Positions 55,601-63,965 are shown, counted from the first letter of the stretch. The stretch: DNA of 64,000 bases from Saccharicrinis sp963675435 (GCA_963675435.1 OY776216.1:1984001-2048000); one strand, 5' to 3'. Notes: generated from the letters alone by a model not told the origin. Numbers and translations: made by a program.

Positions 55601-55769
55601 AGGTAATAAATCTATTGGTATTAGTGCCATTGGAGGTATGTTAGTAGGTACATTGGTTGGTATCATCATTATTCCAACATTGTTTATCATGTTCCAGAGT
55701 TTACAGGAAAAAGTAAGCAAAAAGAAGATTGTTACTATTGATGATTCGGAAATTAAAGAAATTCAATAA
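52608..55769 (+). CDS. RND multidrug efflux pump, HAE1/AcrB type
   Basis: The 1053-residue protein has the typical AcrB length and twelve transmembrane helices in two halves, with two large periplasmic domains (~40-335 and ~560-865). Signatures include TLPIEQYPNIAPPTVRV at the N-terminus, GIVVDDAIVVVEAV in helix 4 (with the two Asp of the proton relay) and GFVPQEDSGG. It exports hydrophobic compounds using the proton gradient, together with the flanking fusion and outer-membrane proteins. Confidence 0.96.
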   Translation: MLKTFIERPVLSTVISILFVVLGVIGITTLPIEQYPNIAPPTVRVETSYSGANAQAALNSVVVPLEESINGVEGMTYMTSEASNGGRVRITVFFKQGVDPDIATVNVQNRVSQATSLLPSEVTKIGVTVQKQQSSNVLFIALSSVNKDYDAEFIQNYANINIIPQIKRVTGVGSAEVFGARNYSMRIWLKPDVLAAYKLNPGEIIAALQDQNIEAAPGELGANSNQSFQYSLKYTGRLKSEEEFGNIIIRSTDSQVLRVKDVADVELGSLSYTVNTYSDGNPAVLIGISQTAGSNAQDVITEVKNAMSNASDSFPEGMNYTFEMDVSSFLNASIEKVLHTLFEAFILVFIVVFVFLQNFRATLIPAIAVPVAIIGTFFFLLVFGFSINLLTLFALVLAIGIVVDDAIVVVEAVHSHMDAGEKDPRKATIAALSEIAPAIVSITLVMSAVFIPVSFIGGTSGVFFKQFGLTLAIAIGISAVNALTLSPALCAIFLKAHHIPEAKDRNFMQRFYFVFNVGFESVTKKYGRTLNFMGKKRNRWITVAIIGVFSYIFYFIINMIPAGFVPQEDSGGVMGMVSLSPGSSLERTDSLVDKVVELAYEIPHVRTVTNLSGISFLSGMGSSYASIIIKMDPWEERDITTDDVVAILKQKTDSITNGTFMFFGMPTLQGFGMSSGVELKMQDKTGGDINKFYEVTNNFLDKIRASGTSMMIMNNFDPRFPQKEIHADIAKIKDAGMTLNTVMTTLQAYIGSMYISNFNLYGKQFRVMVQAAPEYRSKLEDLSYLQVKTGSGEMAPITEFIKIYDVTGPQTLTRFNLYSSMGVTIIPNYYAGKSSGDVLKFIESIDLPDGYGYDFSGMTREEVNSSSQTAIIFVLCLVFVYLLLAALYESYILPLAVILSLPVGLAGVFIFIFVAMVSGTGIMNNIYVQISLIMLIGLLAKNAILIVEYALQRRKQGMSIVKAAITGAVARLRPILMTSFAFIFGLLPLAVASGAGAVGNKSIGISAIGGMLVGTLVGIIIIPTLFIMFQSLQEKVSKKKIVTIDDSEIKEIQ

Positions 55770-55773
55770 TACG

Positions 55774-57192
55774 ATGCATAACAAAATAAAATATACAGGC
55801 AAAAGTGCCATCCTGATCGCTGTGTTTATAGCTATTGGGATGAGCTCATGCCGAACAAGTAAAAATGTATCAGACTTAAGTGTTGATACAAAGGATTTAA
55901 TCAGAGATGAAAAGATAAATGCCTCTGATTCTACTACTATTGCAGATACTCCCTGGCAGGAATATTTTAGCGATGATATATTGAAGCAGTTGATTCAGGA
56001 AGCTTTGGATAACAACCTTGATATAAAGGTGGCTTTAGAGCGTATTAAGCAGGCTGAAGCAAACTTTGCAATGGCTAAGGCAGCTAAACTTCCAACATTA
56101 AGTGTGGCTGCACAAAATGAATATACACTCTATAGCATCGAAGGTGGTTCAACAAAAGTTTTAGGATATAACGCTAATAAGCTAAATCTAGGTTTAACTA
56201 CTTCATGGGAAATTGATGCCTGGGGAAAATTAAATAGTACCAAAAAGGCACGCTATGCTAGTTTGTTAAATACTATGGAGTATAAAAAATTGGTACAAAC
56301 CAATATTATATCTGGAGTGGCTCAGTTGTATTATACTTTATTATCGTTGGATGAACAATTAAAAGTAACCAACGAAACCATTGGGTTACTTACAGAAAGT
56401 TCACAAACCATGCAAGCGCTTAAAGATGCTGGTTTAACTAATGGAGCTGCAGTGGAGCAGAGTAATGCTTTATTGTACAACACGCAATTGTCAGTATTTA
56501 CTATTGAAGATCAAATACGTAAGCAAGAAAATGCCTTATGTATGTTATTGGGAAAAGCTCCAGGAACTATTGCGCGTAATACCATTAGTCAGCAAGCAGT
56601 GCCTGCTGAACTAAAATATGGTGTACCTGCTCAGTTGTTGGCAAAACGCCCTGATGTTTTAAGTGCAGAGCTGTCGTTTAGAGCTGCTTTTGAAGCTACT
56701 AATGCAGCACAGGCCAGCTTATATCCAAGTATTACCCTAAGTAGTGGTTTTGTGGGGTATAATGGTACTGAACTTTCAGATTTTTTTAAGCCTGAAAATA
56801 TTGCAGCGAACTTTGTAGCTGGAATTGCACAACCCATCTTTTATAATAAGAGATTAAAAGGTAATTTAGCGATAGCAAAATCGCAACAGGAAGAGGCGCT
56901 GTTAAATTTTAAAAATACGGTTTTAGCAGCAGGCCAGGAAGTGTCAGATATTTTATTCAGCTTTAAATCTTCGGTAAATAAAAACACATTACGCATTAAG
57001 CAAATTAATGCGTTGAATAATGCAGTTGATTTTACGCAGGAGTTATTAAAAGCAGGTGAAGCCAATTATACCGAAGTATTAAGTGCGCAACAAAATTTGT
57101 TGTCAGCTCAATTAAGTCAGGTGAACGATAAATTAGAGCAATTAAATTATTCTGTTGGCTTATATAAAGCATTAGGTGGAGGAACAAATTGA
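55774..57192 (+). CDS. Outer-membrane efflux lipoprotein (OprM/NodT type)
   Basis: The start is set at 55774, 4 bp after the pump's stop codon. An in-frame upstream start would overlap the pump gene and bury the lipoprotein signal (FIAIGMSSC). The 472-residue protein has two outer-membrane efflux protein repeats, with ALDNNLDIKVALERIKQAEA (~80-99), the TSWEIDAWGKLNS motif and AKRPDVLSAELSF characteristic of the NodT/OprM family. It forms the trimeric exit channel of the tripartite pump. Confidence 0.94.
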   Translation: MHNKIKYTGKSAILIAVFIAIGMSSCRTSKNVSDLSVDTKDLIRDEKINASDSTTIADTPWQEYFSDDILKQLIQEALDNNLDIKVALERIKQAEANFAMAKAAKLPTLSVAAQNEYTLYSIEGGSTKVLGYNANKLNLGLTTSWEIDAWGKLNSTKKARYASLLNTMEYKKLVQTNIISGVAQLYYTLLSLDEQLKVTNETIGLLTESSQTMQALKDAGLTNGAAVEQSNALLYNTQLSVFTIEDQIRKQENALCMLLGKAPGTIARNTISQQAVPAELKYGVPAQLLAKRPDVLSAELSFRAAFEATNAAQASLYPSITLSSGFVGYNGTELSDFFKPENIAANFVAGIAQPIFYNKRLKGNLAIAKSQQEEALLNFKNTVLAAGQEVSDILFSFKSSVNKNTLRIKQINALNNAVDFTQELLKAGEANYTEVLSAQQNLLSAQLSQVNDKLEQLNYSVGLYKALGGGTN

Positions 57193-57251
57193 TTTGTTTT
57201 TCAGTTTTTTGATACCAAATCATTAATACCTAATTTCATATAGTTAGAGTA

Positions 57252-57286
57252 AGGGGTTCTTGCAATTTTTGTAAGGACCCTTTTTA
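57252..57286 (+). terminator. Probable terminator of efflux operon
   Basis: An imperfect hairpin AAGGGGTTCTT...AAGGACCCTT is followed by a run of T, ~60 bp after the efflux outer-membrane gene. Confidence 0.7.
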
Positions 57287-57416
57287 TTAGATTAAACCCC
57301 CAATAGCCTTAGGCTGTTCTCCTACGATGATCGGGGGTGAAATATATATGGACCAGTTTTTATAGTTGTTTGATAGGGGGCAATTAAAGAGCGTAGAGCT
57401 ATCAATATGCGTTTTA

Positions 57417-57480
57417 ACTCACTATTCATTCACTATTCATTCACTATTCATTCACTATTGACTCACTACTGACTCACTAA
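57417..57480. repeat. 12-bp tandem repeat
   Basis: A unit close to TTCACTATTCAT is repeated three to four times and then degenerates into GACTCACTACTGACTCACTA. It is noncoding. Confidence 0.8.
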
Positions 57481-57624
57481 TAAGTGAATTAGATGTGAAT
57501 GTTATATGAAGAATAGTTGAATGATGTTTGTAGTATACCTTCATTGGGTATTTACCTGATCAGTAGCAGGTGAGACGCAAAGTTTATCCTGTTTTAGATT
57601 TATTGCTTCAATAAAAGATATCCT

Positions 57625-57745
57625 ACTCTTCAGGGCGTATTTTCAATATGGCATTATTTTCCCTCAACGCGTCACTGCGTTTGCATTGGGCTGAATCGTT
57701 AGATTAACGAAGTTAAATGATTTGTCCTTTCAGGACGTAGAATTA
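57625..57745. repeat. REP-like repeat cluster A
   Basis: It contains CTTCAGGGCG, CAACGCGTCACTGCGTTTGC ATTGGGCTGA and TTTGTCCTTTCAGGACG, all of which recur near the RAYT gene (60340-60570 and 61080-61400). The sequences form short palindromes such as GTCCTttcAGGAC. Confidence 0.75.
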
Positions 57746-58094
57746 TATCTTGGAAAATAAATTGTTGAAATTGATTATACTGTCCAATTTGCTCTATATT
57801 AAAATAATTTTAGGTAAAGAATATTTATAATTATCATCATGCACATTGCGGGCTGATGACTAGATGATTTTAATGCTTGAAAAAACTTAAAGATAATATG
57901 AATATAGTCAGTTTATGGAGGATACTAAAATTAAACAATCATCTATTTGCTCACACTTTTATTTGTTACACTTTTACTGATTTATTAATTATTACTCACA
58001 ATTATTTTATTTTGATTGTTATGTTTAATCTGTAAAATCCAGGTATTATTATAAGAATATGAACAAATTTAAAATAACACATATTAGATATGTT

Positions 58095-58111
58095 TAAAAA
58101 TCATATTTTTA
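58095..58111. promoter_or_regulatory. Inverted repeat TAAAAAT-CAT-ATTTTTA upstream of small gene 1
   Basis: A perfect 7-bp inverted repeat with a 3-bp spacer lies 31 bp before the start codon of the first small gene. An almost identical palindrome occurs before the second small gene (61528-61546). It is a candidate regulator-binding site, inferred only from recurrence and symmetry. Confidence 0.5.
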
Positions 58112-58142
58112 GGATCGTAAAAATCATTAAACATATAAAATT

Positions 58143-58370
58143 ATGTCAAAAAAACAAATTATGGTTTATTTAAAAACCTCAAAAAAGAGAAGCGAAACTC
58201 TTCTGTCAATCAATTTCTTAGAATCTAAGGAGTCAAATGTTTTCGTAGGTGATGTATCTGATAGAGCAAAAAACTATGAAACCTTTAATGTTAAAAATAC
58301 ATTTAATAGTGGAGTTATATGGTTTAATCCTGGAGATGGTACGGTTGACATTGATCCTCCTAAGAAGTAA
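58143..58370 (+). CDS. Small uncharacterised protein with IDPP tail, unit 1
   Basis: The 75-residue protein was not recognised. It starts MSKKQIMVYLKTSKKRSE, basic and strand-like, has a Trp-containing beta-type middle (GVIWFNPGDG) and ends VDIDPPKK. It has no signal peptide or membrane helix. Its N-terminal pattern (KK, alternating hydrophobics, LK, KK) and the tail match the second small protein (61668-62036), so the two are probably homologous. It lies 22 bp before a TPR sensor kinase gene, as its relative does, so a functional link with the kinase is likely. Whether it is a partner, ligand or regulator is unknown. Confidence 0.75.
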   Translation: MSKKQIMVYLKTSKKRSETLLSINFLESKESNVFVGDVSDRAKNYETFNVKNTFNSGVIWFNPGDGTVDIDPPKK

Positions 58371-58392
58371 ATTATCCGGTGTTAGTTTTGTT

Positions 58393-60255
58393 ATGAAAAA
58401 AAAAATTTGTTTGTTATTTGTTATTTTTTATTCGCTTAATTTGTTATCTATGAATAAAGTAGATAGTTTATTGAGAGTTTATGAAGAAAGACAAATGTAT
58501 TTAAGTGATTCCGAAAAAAGTTATGTTTGTCATGACATTTCTTATTTACATATGGATCCCGATGAAAAAATTAAGTTTGCAAGATTAGCACATTATTATG
58601 CAAATAAGTGTAATGATTTTATAGAAATGGCTGCTTCAAAATTTTTAGAAGCAGCTGTTTATATTAAGTTAGGTGTTTTAGATCAAAGTATTGATTGTCT
58701 TTTAGAAAGTAAAAGGCTGTATAAAAAAAAAGGAATATTAAGTGGAGAAGCCTCTGTTGACTCAAAATTAGGATTAGTTTACTGTATGCAGAACAATTAT
58801 CTTAAATCAGAGGAAAGTTATAAAAGAAGTATAGAATTATTTGATCAGCTAAATGATTCAGTAAGGTTAGTAATGTCTGTATTTAATCTTGGAGTATTGT
58901 ATAGAGAAATGGACAAAATTAATCTTGCACTGGATAGTTACAGAAAAGCTAGTGATCTTTTTTTATCAATTAATAATTACCATTATTATGCATTTGCTAA
59001 GGGCAATATAGGTAGTGTTTATATAGACCAAAATAAATTGGATAGTGCAGAAATCTATTTAAATAAATCTATTGAAATATTTGAGTCTTTGGGAGATAAT
59101 GAAGCATTGTCATTGTATTATAATAAATTGGCAGTGATCTATTTAAAATGTAATCAATATGAAAAAGCCAAACAAATAGCTCATAAAAGTTTACTATTAG
59201 CACAAGAGTATGGATTAAAAGAAAGAATACAAATTACAAGTTTAAATTTGTCTGAAATTTATAATCAGGTTAAAGACTACAAAAATGCGTTTTATTATCA
59301 CAAACAATATGTGGCTTATCGTGATAGTATCAATAATGAAGAAAATATACGTAAAATAGCTAACCTACATGCAAAATTTGAGATAGCGCAAAAGCAAAAA
59401 GAATTAGATAAAGAAAAAGCCTCAAAAAATATATATTTAATTGTTGCGATAAGTTCAGGAGTAATATTAATAATTTTAATAGTATTAATTTTTCTCATAT
59501 TAAAAATTAGTCAAGAACGCAGTAAAACCAATTTAGTATTAGAACAGCAGCGAAAAGAACTAGAAAATGCTAATGCAACAAAAAACAAGTTCTTCTCCAT
59601 TTTATCACATGATTTGCGCAGTCCCCTAGCCACTTATTATAGTTATGCAGAGGTGTTAGAATTTTGTTCACAACACAATGATACAGAAAAACTTTTAACT
59701 CTTGGGAATGAATTAAAATCATCATCTGCTAATCTACTTGATTTACTTGATAACTTACTGCAATGGGGGGTAAATCAAATGGGTACTCAAAATTCTCTAC
59801 CTACAACAGTAAGCATTAGAGATGTTGTTTTAATGGAAGTTGAACATTTACAACATGTTTCTAATAAAAAGAATATTGCCGTAAATATTGAGATACCCAC
59901 TACTCTAACATTGTTTGTTGATATTAATAATCTTTCGATTACTATCCGTAACCTGATTAATAATGCCATTAAATTTACTCCTGAAGGAGGCACTGTTAGT
60001 ATTGTTGCAGAGGACTCTGTACAACATACCAAACTTAAGATTAGTGATACTGGTGTTGGGATGACGCAGGAACAAAAAGACAAACTATTCAACTTTGATA
60101 ATATCAACAGCACCTACGGCACTCAAAACGAAAAAGGCGTAGGATTGGGGATGCAGTTGGTTTGTGATTTTGTAAAAGAAAATAATGCCATACTGCATGT
60201 AGATACCGAATTAGGTAAAGGAACAGCCTTTGAAATAGTTTTTGAAAAGAGGTAA
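58393..60255 (+). CDS. TPR-containing sensor histidine kinase, unit 1
   Basis: The frame is open back to 58249, but that part overlaps the small gene; the start is placed at 58393, where a signal peptide begins (KKKICLLFVIFYSLNLLS). The 620-residue protein has a periplasmic region of TPR repeats (~60-330), a transmembrane helix (~348-372), a short coiled coil, a HisKA domain with His406 in SILSHDLRSPL, and an HATPase domain with DTGVGM and GVGLGMQLV motifs. It lacks a receiver domain, and no response regulator gene is next to it. It probably senses something bound to the TPRs and phosphorylates a regulator encoded elsewhere. Confidence 0.92.
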   Translation: MKKKICLLFVIFYSLNLLSMNKVDSLLRVYEERQMYLSDSEKSYVCHDISYLHMDPDEKIKFARLAHYYANKCNDFIEMAASKFLEAAVYIKLGVLDQSIDCLLESKRLYKKKGILSGEASVDSKLGLVYCMQNNYLKSEESYKRSIELFDQLNDSVRLVMSVFNLGVLYREMDKINLALDSYRKASDLFLSINNYHYYAFAKGNIGSVYIDQNKLDSAEIYLNKSIEIFESLGDNEALSLYYNKLAVIYLKCNQYEKAKQIAHKSLLLAQEYGLKERIQITSLNLSEIYNQVKDYKNAFYYHKQYVAYRDSINNEENIRKIANLHAKFEIAQKQKELDKEKASKNIYLIVAISSGVILIILIVLIFLILKISQERSKTNLVLEQQRKELENANATKNKFFSILSHDLRSPLATYYSYAEVLEFCSQHNDTEKLLTLGNELKSSSANLLDLLDNLLQWGVNQMGTQNSLPTTVSIRDVVLMEVEHLQHVSNKKNIAVNIEIPTTLTLFVDINNLSITIRNLINNAIKFTPEGGTVSIVAEDSVQHTKLKISDTGVGMTQEQKDKLFNFDNINSTYGTQNEKGVGLGMQLVCDFVKENNAILHVDTELGKGTAFEIVFEKR

Positions 60256-60573
60256 AGCCCCGTGCGTTTGCCATTTCAAAAAACTATCCATTACCTACGG
60301 AAATAAAGAAGGATTTGTAATCCGGTGAGTTAAAAATCAATTACCCCAACGCGTCATTGGGTTTTGCATTGAGCTAAAATGATTTGTCCTTTCAGGGCGC
60401 TATTCAAAATCGCAAGTATTATTACAAATGATATCTGGTGTAAACTCAAACGCAATGCAAATAATCATCATCATGTACATTCCGGGCTGAAAGCCCAACT
60501 CAATTCAGCCCATGGCAACGCCATGGGAACAATAACATCGGGTAAATCATCGCCCTGTAAGGGCAACTCAAAC
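60256..60573. repeat. Intergenic REP-like repeat cluster B next to RAYT
   Basis: After the kinase stop is a small palindrome GGATT-TGT-AATCC (60311-60323). REP-like units follow: CCAACGCGTCATTGGG with TTTGTCCTTTCAGGGCG (60343-60402), then CGGGCTGAAAGCCC and CAGCCCATGGCAACGCCATG (60483-60526) and GCCCTGTAAGGGC (60551-60563). The same units recur at 61080-61400 on the other side of the transposase gene. No gene was found. Confidence 0.75.
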
Positions 60574-61029
60574 TTACTTCCATAAAAATTCTTCGTTGTA
60601 TTCAATACCAAATTCTTTCAAAAATAAAACATATTCATCTTTGAATGATAATTTTTTATGATGTTCCTCCTGATTTTGAATGTACTTGTATGTTTTATCA
60701 TGTAACGATGGACTAACCGAAAAAGCACCATAACCATTTTGCCATGCAAATACGCGGTAAAAATTGTCGTTTTGTTTTAACCAACGACTACTATGACGTT
60801 TTATTTCTTCCACCAATTTCGATATAGCAATATTTTTCGATTGAACGCAAAGTATATGAATATGATCTTGAATGCCATTAATAATTATGGGGATAGAATC
60901 GTTATCCTTAATAATGGATCCTATATAAGCATGTAGTTTGGTGTAATCAGATTTTCTAATGTATGTTTCATTACTGTCTTTAACATGAAAGATAATATGA
61001 ACAAATAGTTTGGATAAGGATTGTGACAT
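60574..61029 (-). CDS. RAYT-type Y1 (IS200-like) transposase
   Basis: The 151-residue protein is a single Y1 transposase domain. The HUH metal motif is seen in DHIHILCVQSK and the catalytic Tyr is probably in DKTYKYIQNQEEHH. Being single-copy between clusters of palindromic REP-like repeats, it fits the REP-associated tyrosine transposases rather than a mobile IS200. RAYTs cut and join single-stranded REP hairpins and are thought to spread or maintain them. It is on the minus strand between two sensor-kinase units. Confidence 0.9.
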   Translation of the reverse strand: MSQSLSKLFVHIIFHVKDSNETYIRKSDYTKLHAYIGSIIKDNDSIPIIINGIQDHIHILCVQSKNIAISKLVEEIKRHSSRWLKQNDNFYRVFAWQNGYGAFSVSPSLHDKTYKYIQNQEEHHKKLSFKDEYVLFLKEFGIEYNEEFLWK

Positions 61030-61667
61030 GGATAATGTATTATAATTTAATGAAATACTAATATATACATAATTTTTAAAGTCAGTTGCCCCTTCAGGGC
61101 GTCATTTGCATGACGCTGATATATCCCAACGCGTCACTACGTTTGCATTGGGCTAAACTGAATTGTCCTTTCAGGACGCCATATTATATCATGGTAAAAT
61201 AAAGATTAACAATTACACCATCCATTTGTAACTATTACAATTAATATCTAAAAAGCTGTAAATCAGCCTCTACCTTTTGGGGAGATTGAGAGGGGCTATA
61301 CCATCATGTACATTTCGGGCTGAAAGCCCAACTCATTTCAGCCCATGGCAACGCCATGGGAATAATACCATCCAATAAATCAGCGTCCTGTAAGGACTGC
61401 TCAATTAATACTTACCCCTGTTTTGAATCGTTTACATCATGTAAATAATCCAACGGTTTTTTCCTTTATACCCATGTAATTCCTAAAATATATAAAAAAA
61501 AATAACCAGACTTAACAACAGTTACATTTAAAAATTCTATTTTTAAGGAGCTTATAACATTCAATAGTTTATTAAGTTATGTTTTAAATAATAATGTATT
61601 GGTTTAACAAGCTAATGATTTATTTACCTAATCATCTAATGACCTATTGATCACGAACACATTATAT
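61030..61667. repeat. Intergenic REP-like repeat cluster C and leader of small gene 2
   Basis: REP-like units occupy 61089-61185 (CCTTCAGGGCG, CCCAACGCGTCACTACG, TTGTCCTTTCAGGACG) and 61315-61405 (CGGGCTGAAAGCCC, CAGCCCATGGCAACGCCATG, GTCCTGTAAGGAC). A CCTCTACCTTTTGGGGAGATTG-type sequence (61267-61295) resembles another dispersed repeat also seen near 48464. The right third is AT-rich and carries the palindrome at 61528-61546. No gene was found. Confidence 0.72.
61528..61546. promoter_or_regulatory. Inverted repeat TTAAAAAT-TCT-ATTTTTAA upstream of small gene 2
   Basis: A perfect 8-bp inverted repeat with a 3-bp spacer lies 121 bp before the small gene start at 61668. It matches the palindrome at 58095-58111 in arms and spacing. 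It may be a shared operator or promoter element; this is inferred. Confidence 0.5.
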
Positions 61668-62036
61668 ATGGAGAAAAAAAATGTAATTATTAAACTAAGC
61701 GCCAAAAAGAAAGGCGATGAAATCGTACTTCATTTGCAAGACAATGAAGGTAATGATCACGATAAATCCATTACTTCAATTGTAGAGCAAGGAGGTACTG
61801 TAACCTGGAAGATAAAGGATGATAGTATCAAGGAGATTGTTAATATCTACAAGAAATCAGATAGCCAGGATATTTTCTCTACTGATCCACAACCTATTAA
61901 TGGTTCTACTGATTGGGGTGGGGTAATTTCTAAAACAGCATCAGGAACTGAATCTTATAATATTGATTATATTTATAAGGATGGTAGCAAGGTTACTGAT
62001 GATCCAGAGGTGGAAATAGATCCACCAACAAAATAG
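61668..62036 (+). CDS. Small uncharacterised protein with IDPP tail, unit 2
   Basis: From the ATG at 61668 it has 122 residues; an upstream in-frame ATG at 61647 adds seven. It was not recognised. It begins MEKKNVIIKLSAKKKGDEIV, like the unit 1 protein, has a beta-type middle (GGTVTWKIKDDS, TDWGGVIS) and ends EVEIDPPTK, matching VDIDPPKK. No signal peptide or membrane helix is present. It lies 57 bp upstream of the second TPR kinase. Conservation of both ends with a longer middle suggests a homologous, divergent partner of the kinase. Confidence 0.75.
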   Translation: MEKKNVIIKLSAKKKGDEIVLHLQDNEGNDHDKSITSIVEQGGTVTWKIKDDSIKEIVNIYKKSDSQDIFSTDPQPINGSTDWGGVISKTASGTESYNIDYIYKDGSKVTDDPEVEIDPPTK

Positions 62037-62093
62037 TATTTTTTACGATAATAAAGTACAATGTATTTTATTATCGTATATCATAATGTATGC

Positions 62094-63965
62094 ATGAAAG
62101 ATATTAGAATTATTATTGTAATCTTTAGTTTTCTCATATGCAATATTACAAGTGAGGCAAATATAACAGATAGTCTTATTGCAATTTATAACAATAGGAC
62201 AATATCAGATGATGATTCTATATTATTTTATTTATGTAAAGAGATTTCATTACGATCTGTTAGACCAGAGATAAAAAGGAATTACGCTAAATATGCATTT
62301 GAATATGGGATCAAACAAAAAAACATTAAATGGCAGGCTGCTGCAAAATATGTAGAATCTTATTCATATGCAAAAGAAGGAGAATTAGATAGTGCTATTT
62401 CGACTATGTTACATTCTCAGTTTTTGTATGGCAAGGTAAAGTTTAATAGTGGAGTTTATGCATGTAAAATTTGGCTTGCAGGAATTTATAGACGGAATAA
62501 AGAATATTTATTAGCCGAGAAAAATTATTTAGAGGTAATTAAATATTACCAAGATGAGAATGATACATTAAAACAGATCGCAAGTCTTATCAATTTAGGT
62601 GAGTTATATCGAATCATAGGAAAAAAGGAATCATCAATCAGACAAACTAAAAGAGCTTTAGTATTATGTTATGGAATTGAAGGTGATAATACTTTTTTAG
62701 CTTATGCCAAAGGCAACATCGGCTTAGTCTACGCTGCACAAAACAAACTTGATAGTGCAAAAATCTACCTAAATAAATCCATTGAAATATTAGAACCTTT
62801 GGGCGATAATTATGCAGTATCGTCCTATTTAGATGGCCTAGCAGAAGTCTATTTTAAATGCAAACAATATAATAGAGCCAGACAAACTGCTCATAAAAGC
62901 CTACTGTTAGCCCAGGAGCATGGTTTAAAAGAACAAATACGGGATGCCAGCTTGCGTTTATCAACGATTTATGATCAGTCCAAAGACTTTGAAAAAGCCT
63001 TTTATCACCACAAACAATATGTGGCTTACCGCGATAGTATCAATAACGAAGAAACCATACGTAAAATAGCCAGCCTTCACACCAAATACGAGGTGGCCCA
63101 AAAGCAAAAAGAAGTAGATGCAGAAAAGGCCTACAAAAACCGTTACCTTATTATTGCCATAAGTGCTTCTTCAGTATTAATTCTTTTAACGGTATTGGTT
63201 TTTATTATATTAAAAATCAGTCGTGAGCGTCGTAAAACCAATATTGTATTGGAGCAGCAACGTAAAGATCTTGAGAATGCCAATGCCACCAAAAACAAGT
63301 TTTTCTCCATTTTGTCGCATGATTTACGCAGTCCCTTAGCCACTTTTCACAGTTATGCCGAGGTGATAGAAATATGTTCACAGCATCAGGATTTAGATAA
63401 ATTGTTGGTATTAGGTAAAGAACTCAAGAGTTCATCGGCCAATATGTTAGATTTGTTGGATAATCTGTTGCAATGGGGTGTGAATCAAATGGGTGATCAT
63501 AAATTAACACCAACCACTGTTGACTTAAAAGATGTGGCTTTACTTGAAGTGGAGCATCTTCAACATGTATCCAATAAAAAAAATATAGATGTGATCGTCA
63601 GTATTCAACCTTCGCTAACATTGTTTGTGGATCGGGTTCAATTGTCTATTACATTACGTAACCTGCTTAATAACGCCATTAAATTTACTCCGGCAGAAGG
63701 TACGGTTATCATTGCTGCAGAAGATTCAAAACAGGTTACTACTTTAAAAGTTACAGATACAGGTGTGGGTATGACTCAGGAACAAAAAGAGACACTTTTT
63801 GACTTTAATAAGATAAACAGTACTTATGGTACCCAAAATGAAAAAGGTGTAGGCCTGGGTATGCAGTTAGTATGTGGCTTTGTAAAAGAAAACAAGGCCA
63901 AATTATATGTAGAAACCGAGTTAGGTAAAGGAACTACCTTTGCAATTGTTTTTGAAAAGAGATAA
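62094..63965 (+). CDS. TPR-containing sensor histidine kinase, unit 2
   Basis: The start is placed at 62094, giving 623 residues with a signal peptide (MKDIRIIIVIFSFLIC); an upstream ATG at 62061 is possible. Periplasmic TPR repeats (~60-335) precede a transmembrane helix (~350-375), a HisKA domain with His409 in SILSHDLRSPL and an HATPase domain with DTGVGM and GVGLGMQLV. It is a close paralogue of the unit 1 kinase, strongest from the last TPRs (SKDFEKAFYHHKQYVAYRDS) to the end, while the first ~130 residues differ. This pattern suggests shared output with different input. Confidence 0.93.
   Translation: MKDIRIIIVIFSFLICNITSEANITDSLIAIYNNRTISDDDSILFYLCKEISLRSVRPEIKRNYAKYAFEYGIKQKNIKWQAAAKYVESYSYAKEGELDSAISTMLHSQFLYGKVKFNSGVYACKIWLAGIYRRNKEYLLAEKNYLEVIKYYQDENDTLKQIASLINLGELYRIIGKKESSIRQTKRALVLCYGIEGDNTFLAYAKGNIGLVYAAQNKLDSAKIYLNKSIEILEPLGDNYAVSSYLDGLAEVYFKCKQYNRARQTAHKSLLLAQEHGLKEQIRDASLRLSTIYDQSKDFEKAFYHHKQYVAYRDSINNEETIRKIASLHTKYEVAQKQKEVDAEKAYKNRYLIIAISASSVLILLTVLVFIILKISRERRKTNIVLEQQRKDLENANATKNKFFSILSHDLRSPLATFHSYAEVIEICSQHQDLDKLLVLGKELKSSSANMLDLLDNLLQWGVNQMGDHKLTPTTVDLKDVALLEVEHLQHVSNKKNIDVIVSIQPSLTLFVDRVQLSITLRNLLNNAIKFTPAEGTVIIAAEDSKQVTTLKVTDTGVGMTQEQKETLFDFNKINSTYGTQNEKGVGLGMQLVCGFVKENKAKLYVETELGKGTTFAIVFEKR

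Larger units (their letters stand above)
57193..58142. other. 950-bp intergenic region with terminator, tandem repeat, REP-like and palindrome elements
   Basis: In order it holds: a probable terminator for the efflux operon (57252-57284); a foldable stretch bounded by CCCCC and GGGGG (about 57296-57337); a 12-bp tandem repeat (57417-57480); REP-like sequences (57625-57745) of the kind clustered around the RAYT gene further right; an AT-rich part; and the inverted repeat at 58095-58111 next to the small gene. No convincing gene was seen. Confidence 0.65.

Noticed and set aside
57296..57337. Structured RNA bounded by CCCCC/GGGGG
   Set aside because: The fold is possible (inner hairpin AGCCTTAGGCT) but there is no second copy in the window and no adjacent gene it would clearly control; it is mentioned only in the intergenic description.
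58249..58392. 48-codon N-terminal extension of TPR kinase 1
   Set aside because: It overlaps the small gene in another frame and would place the signal peptide internally.
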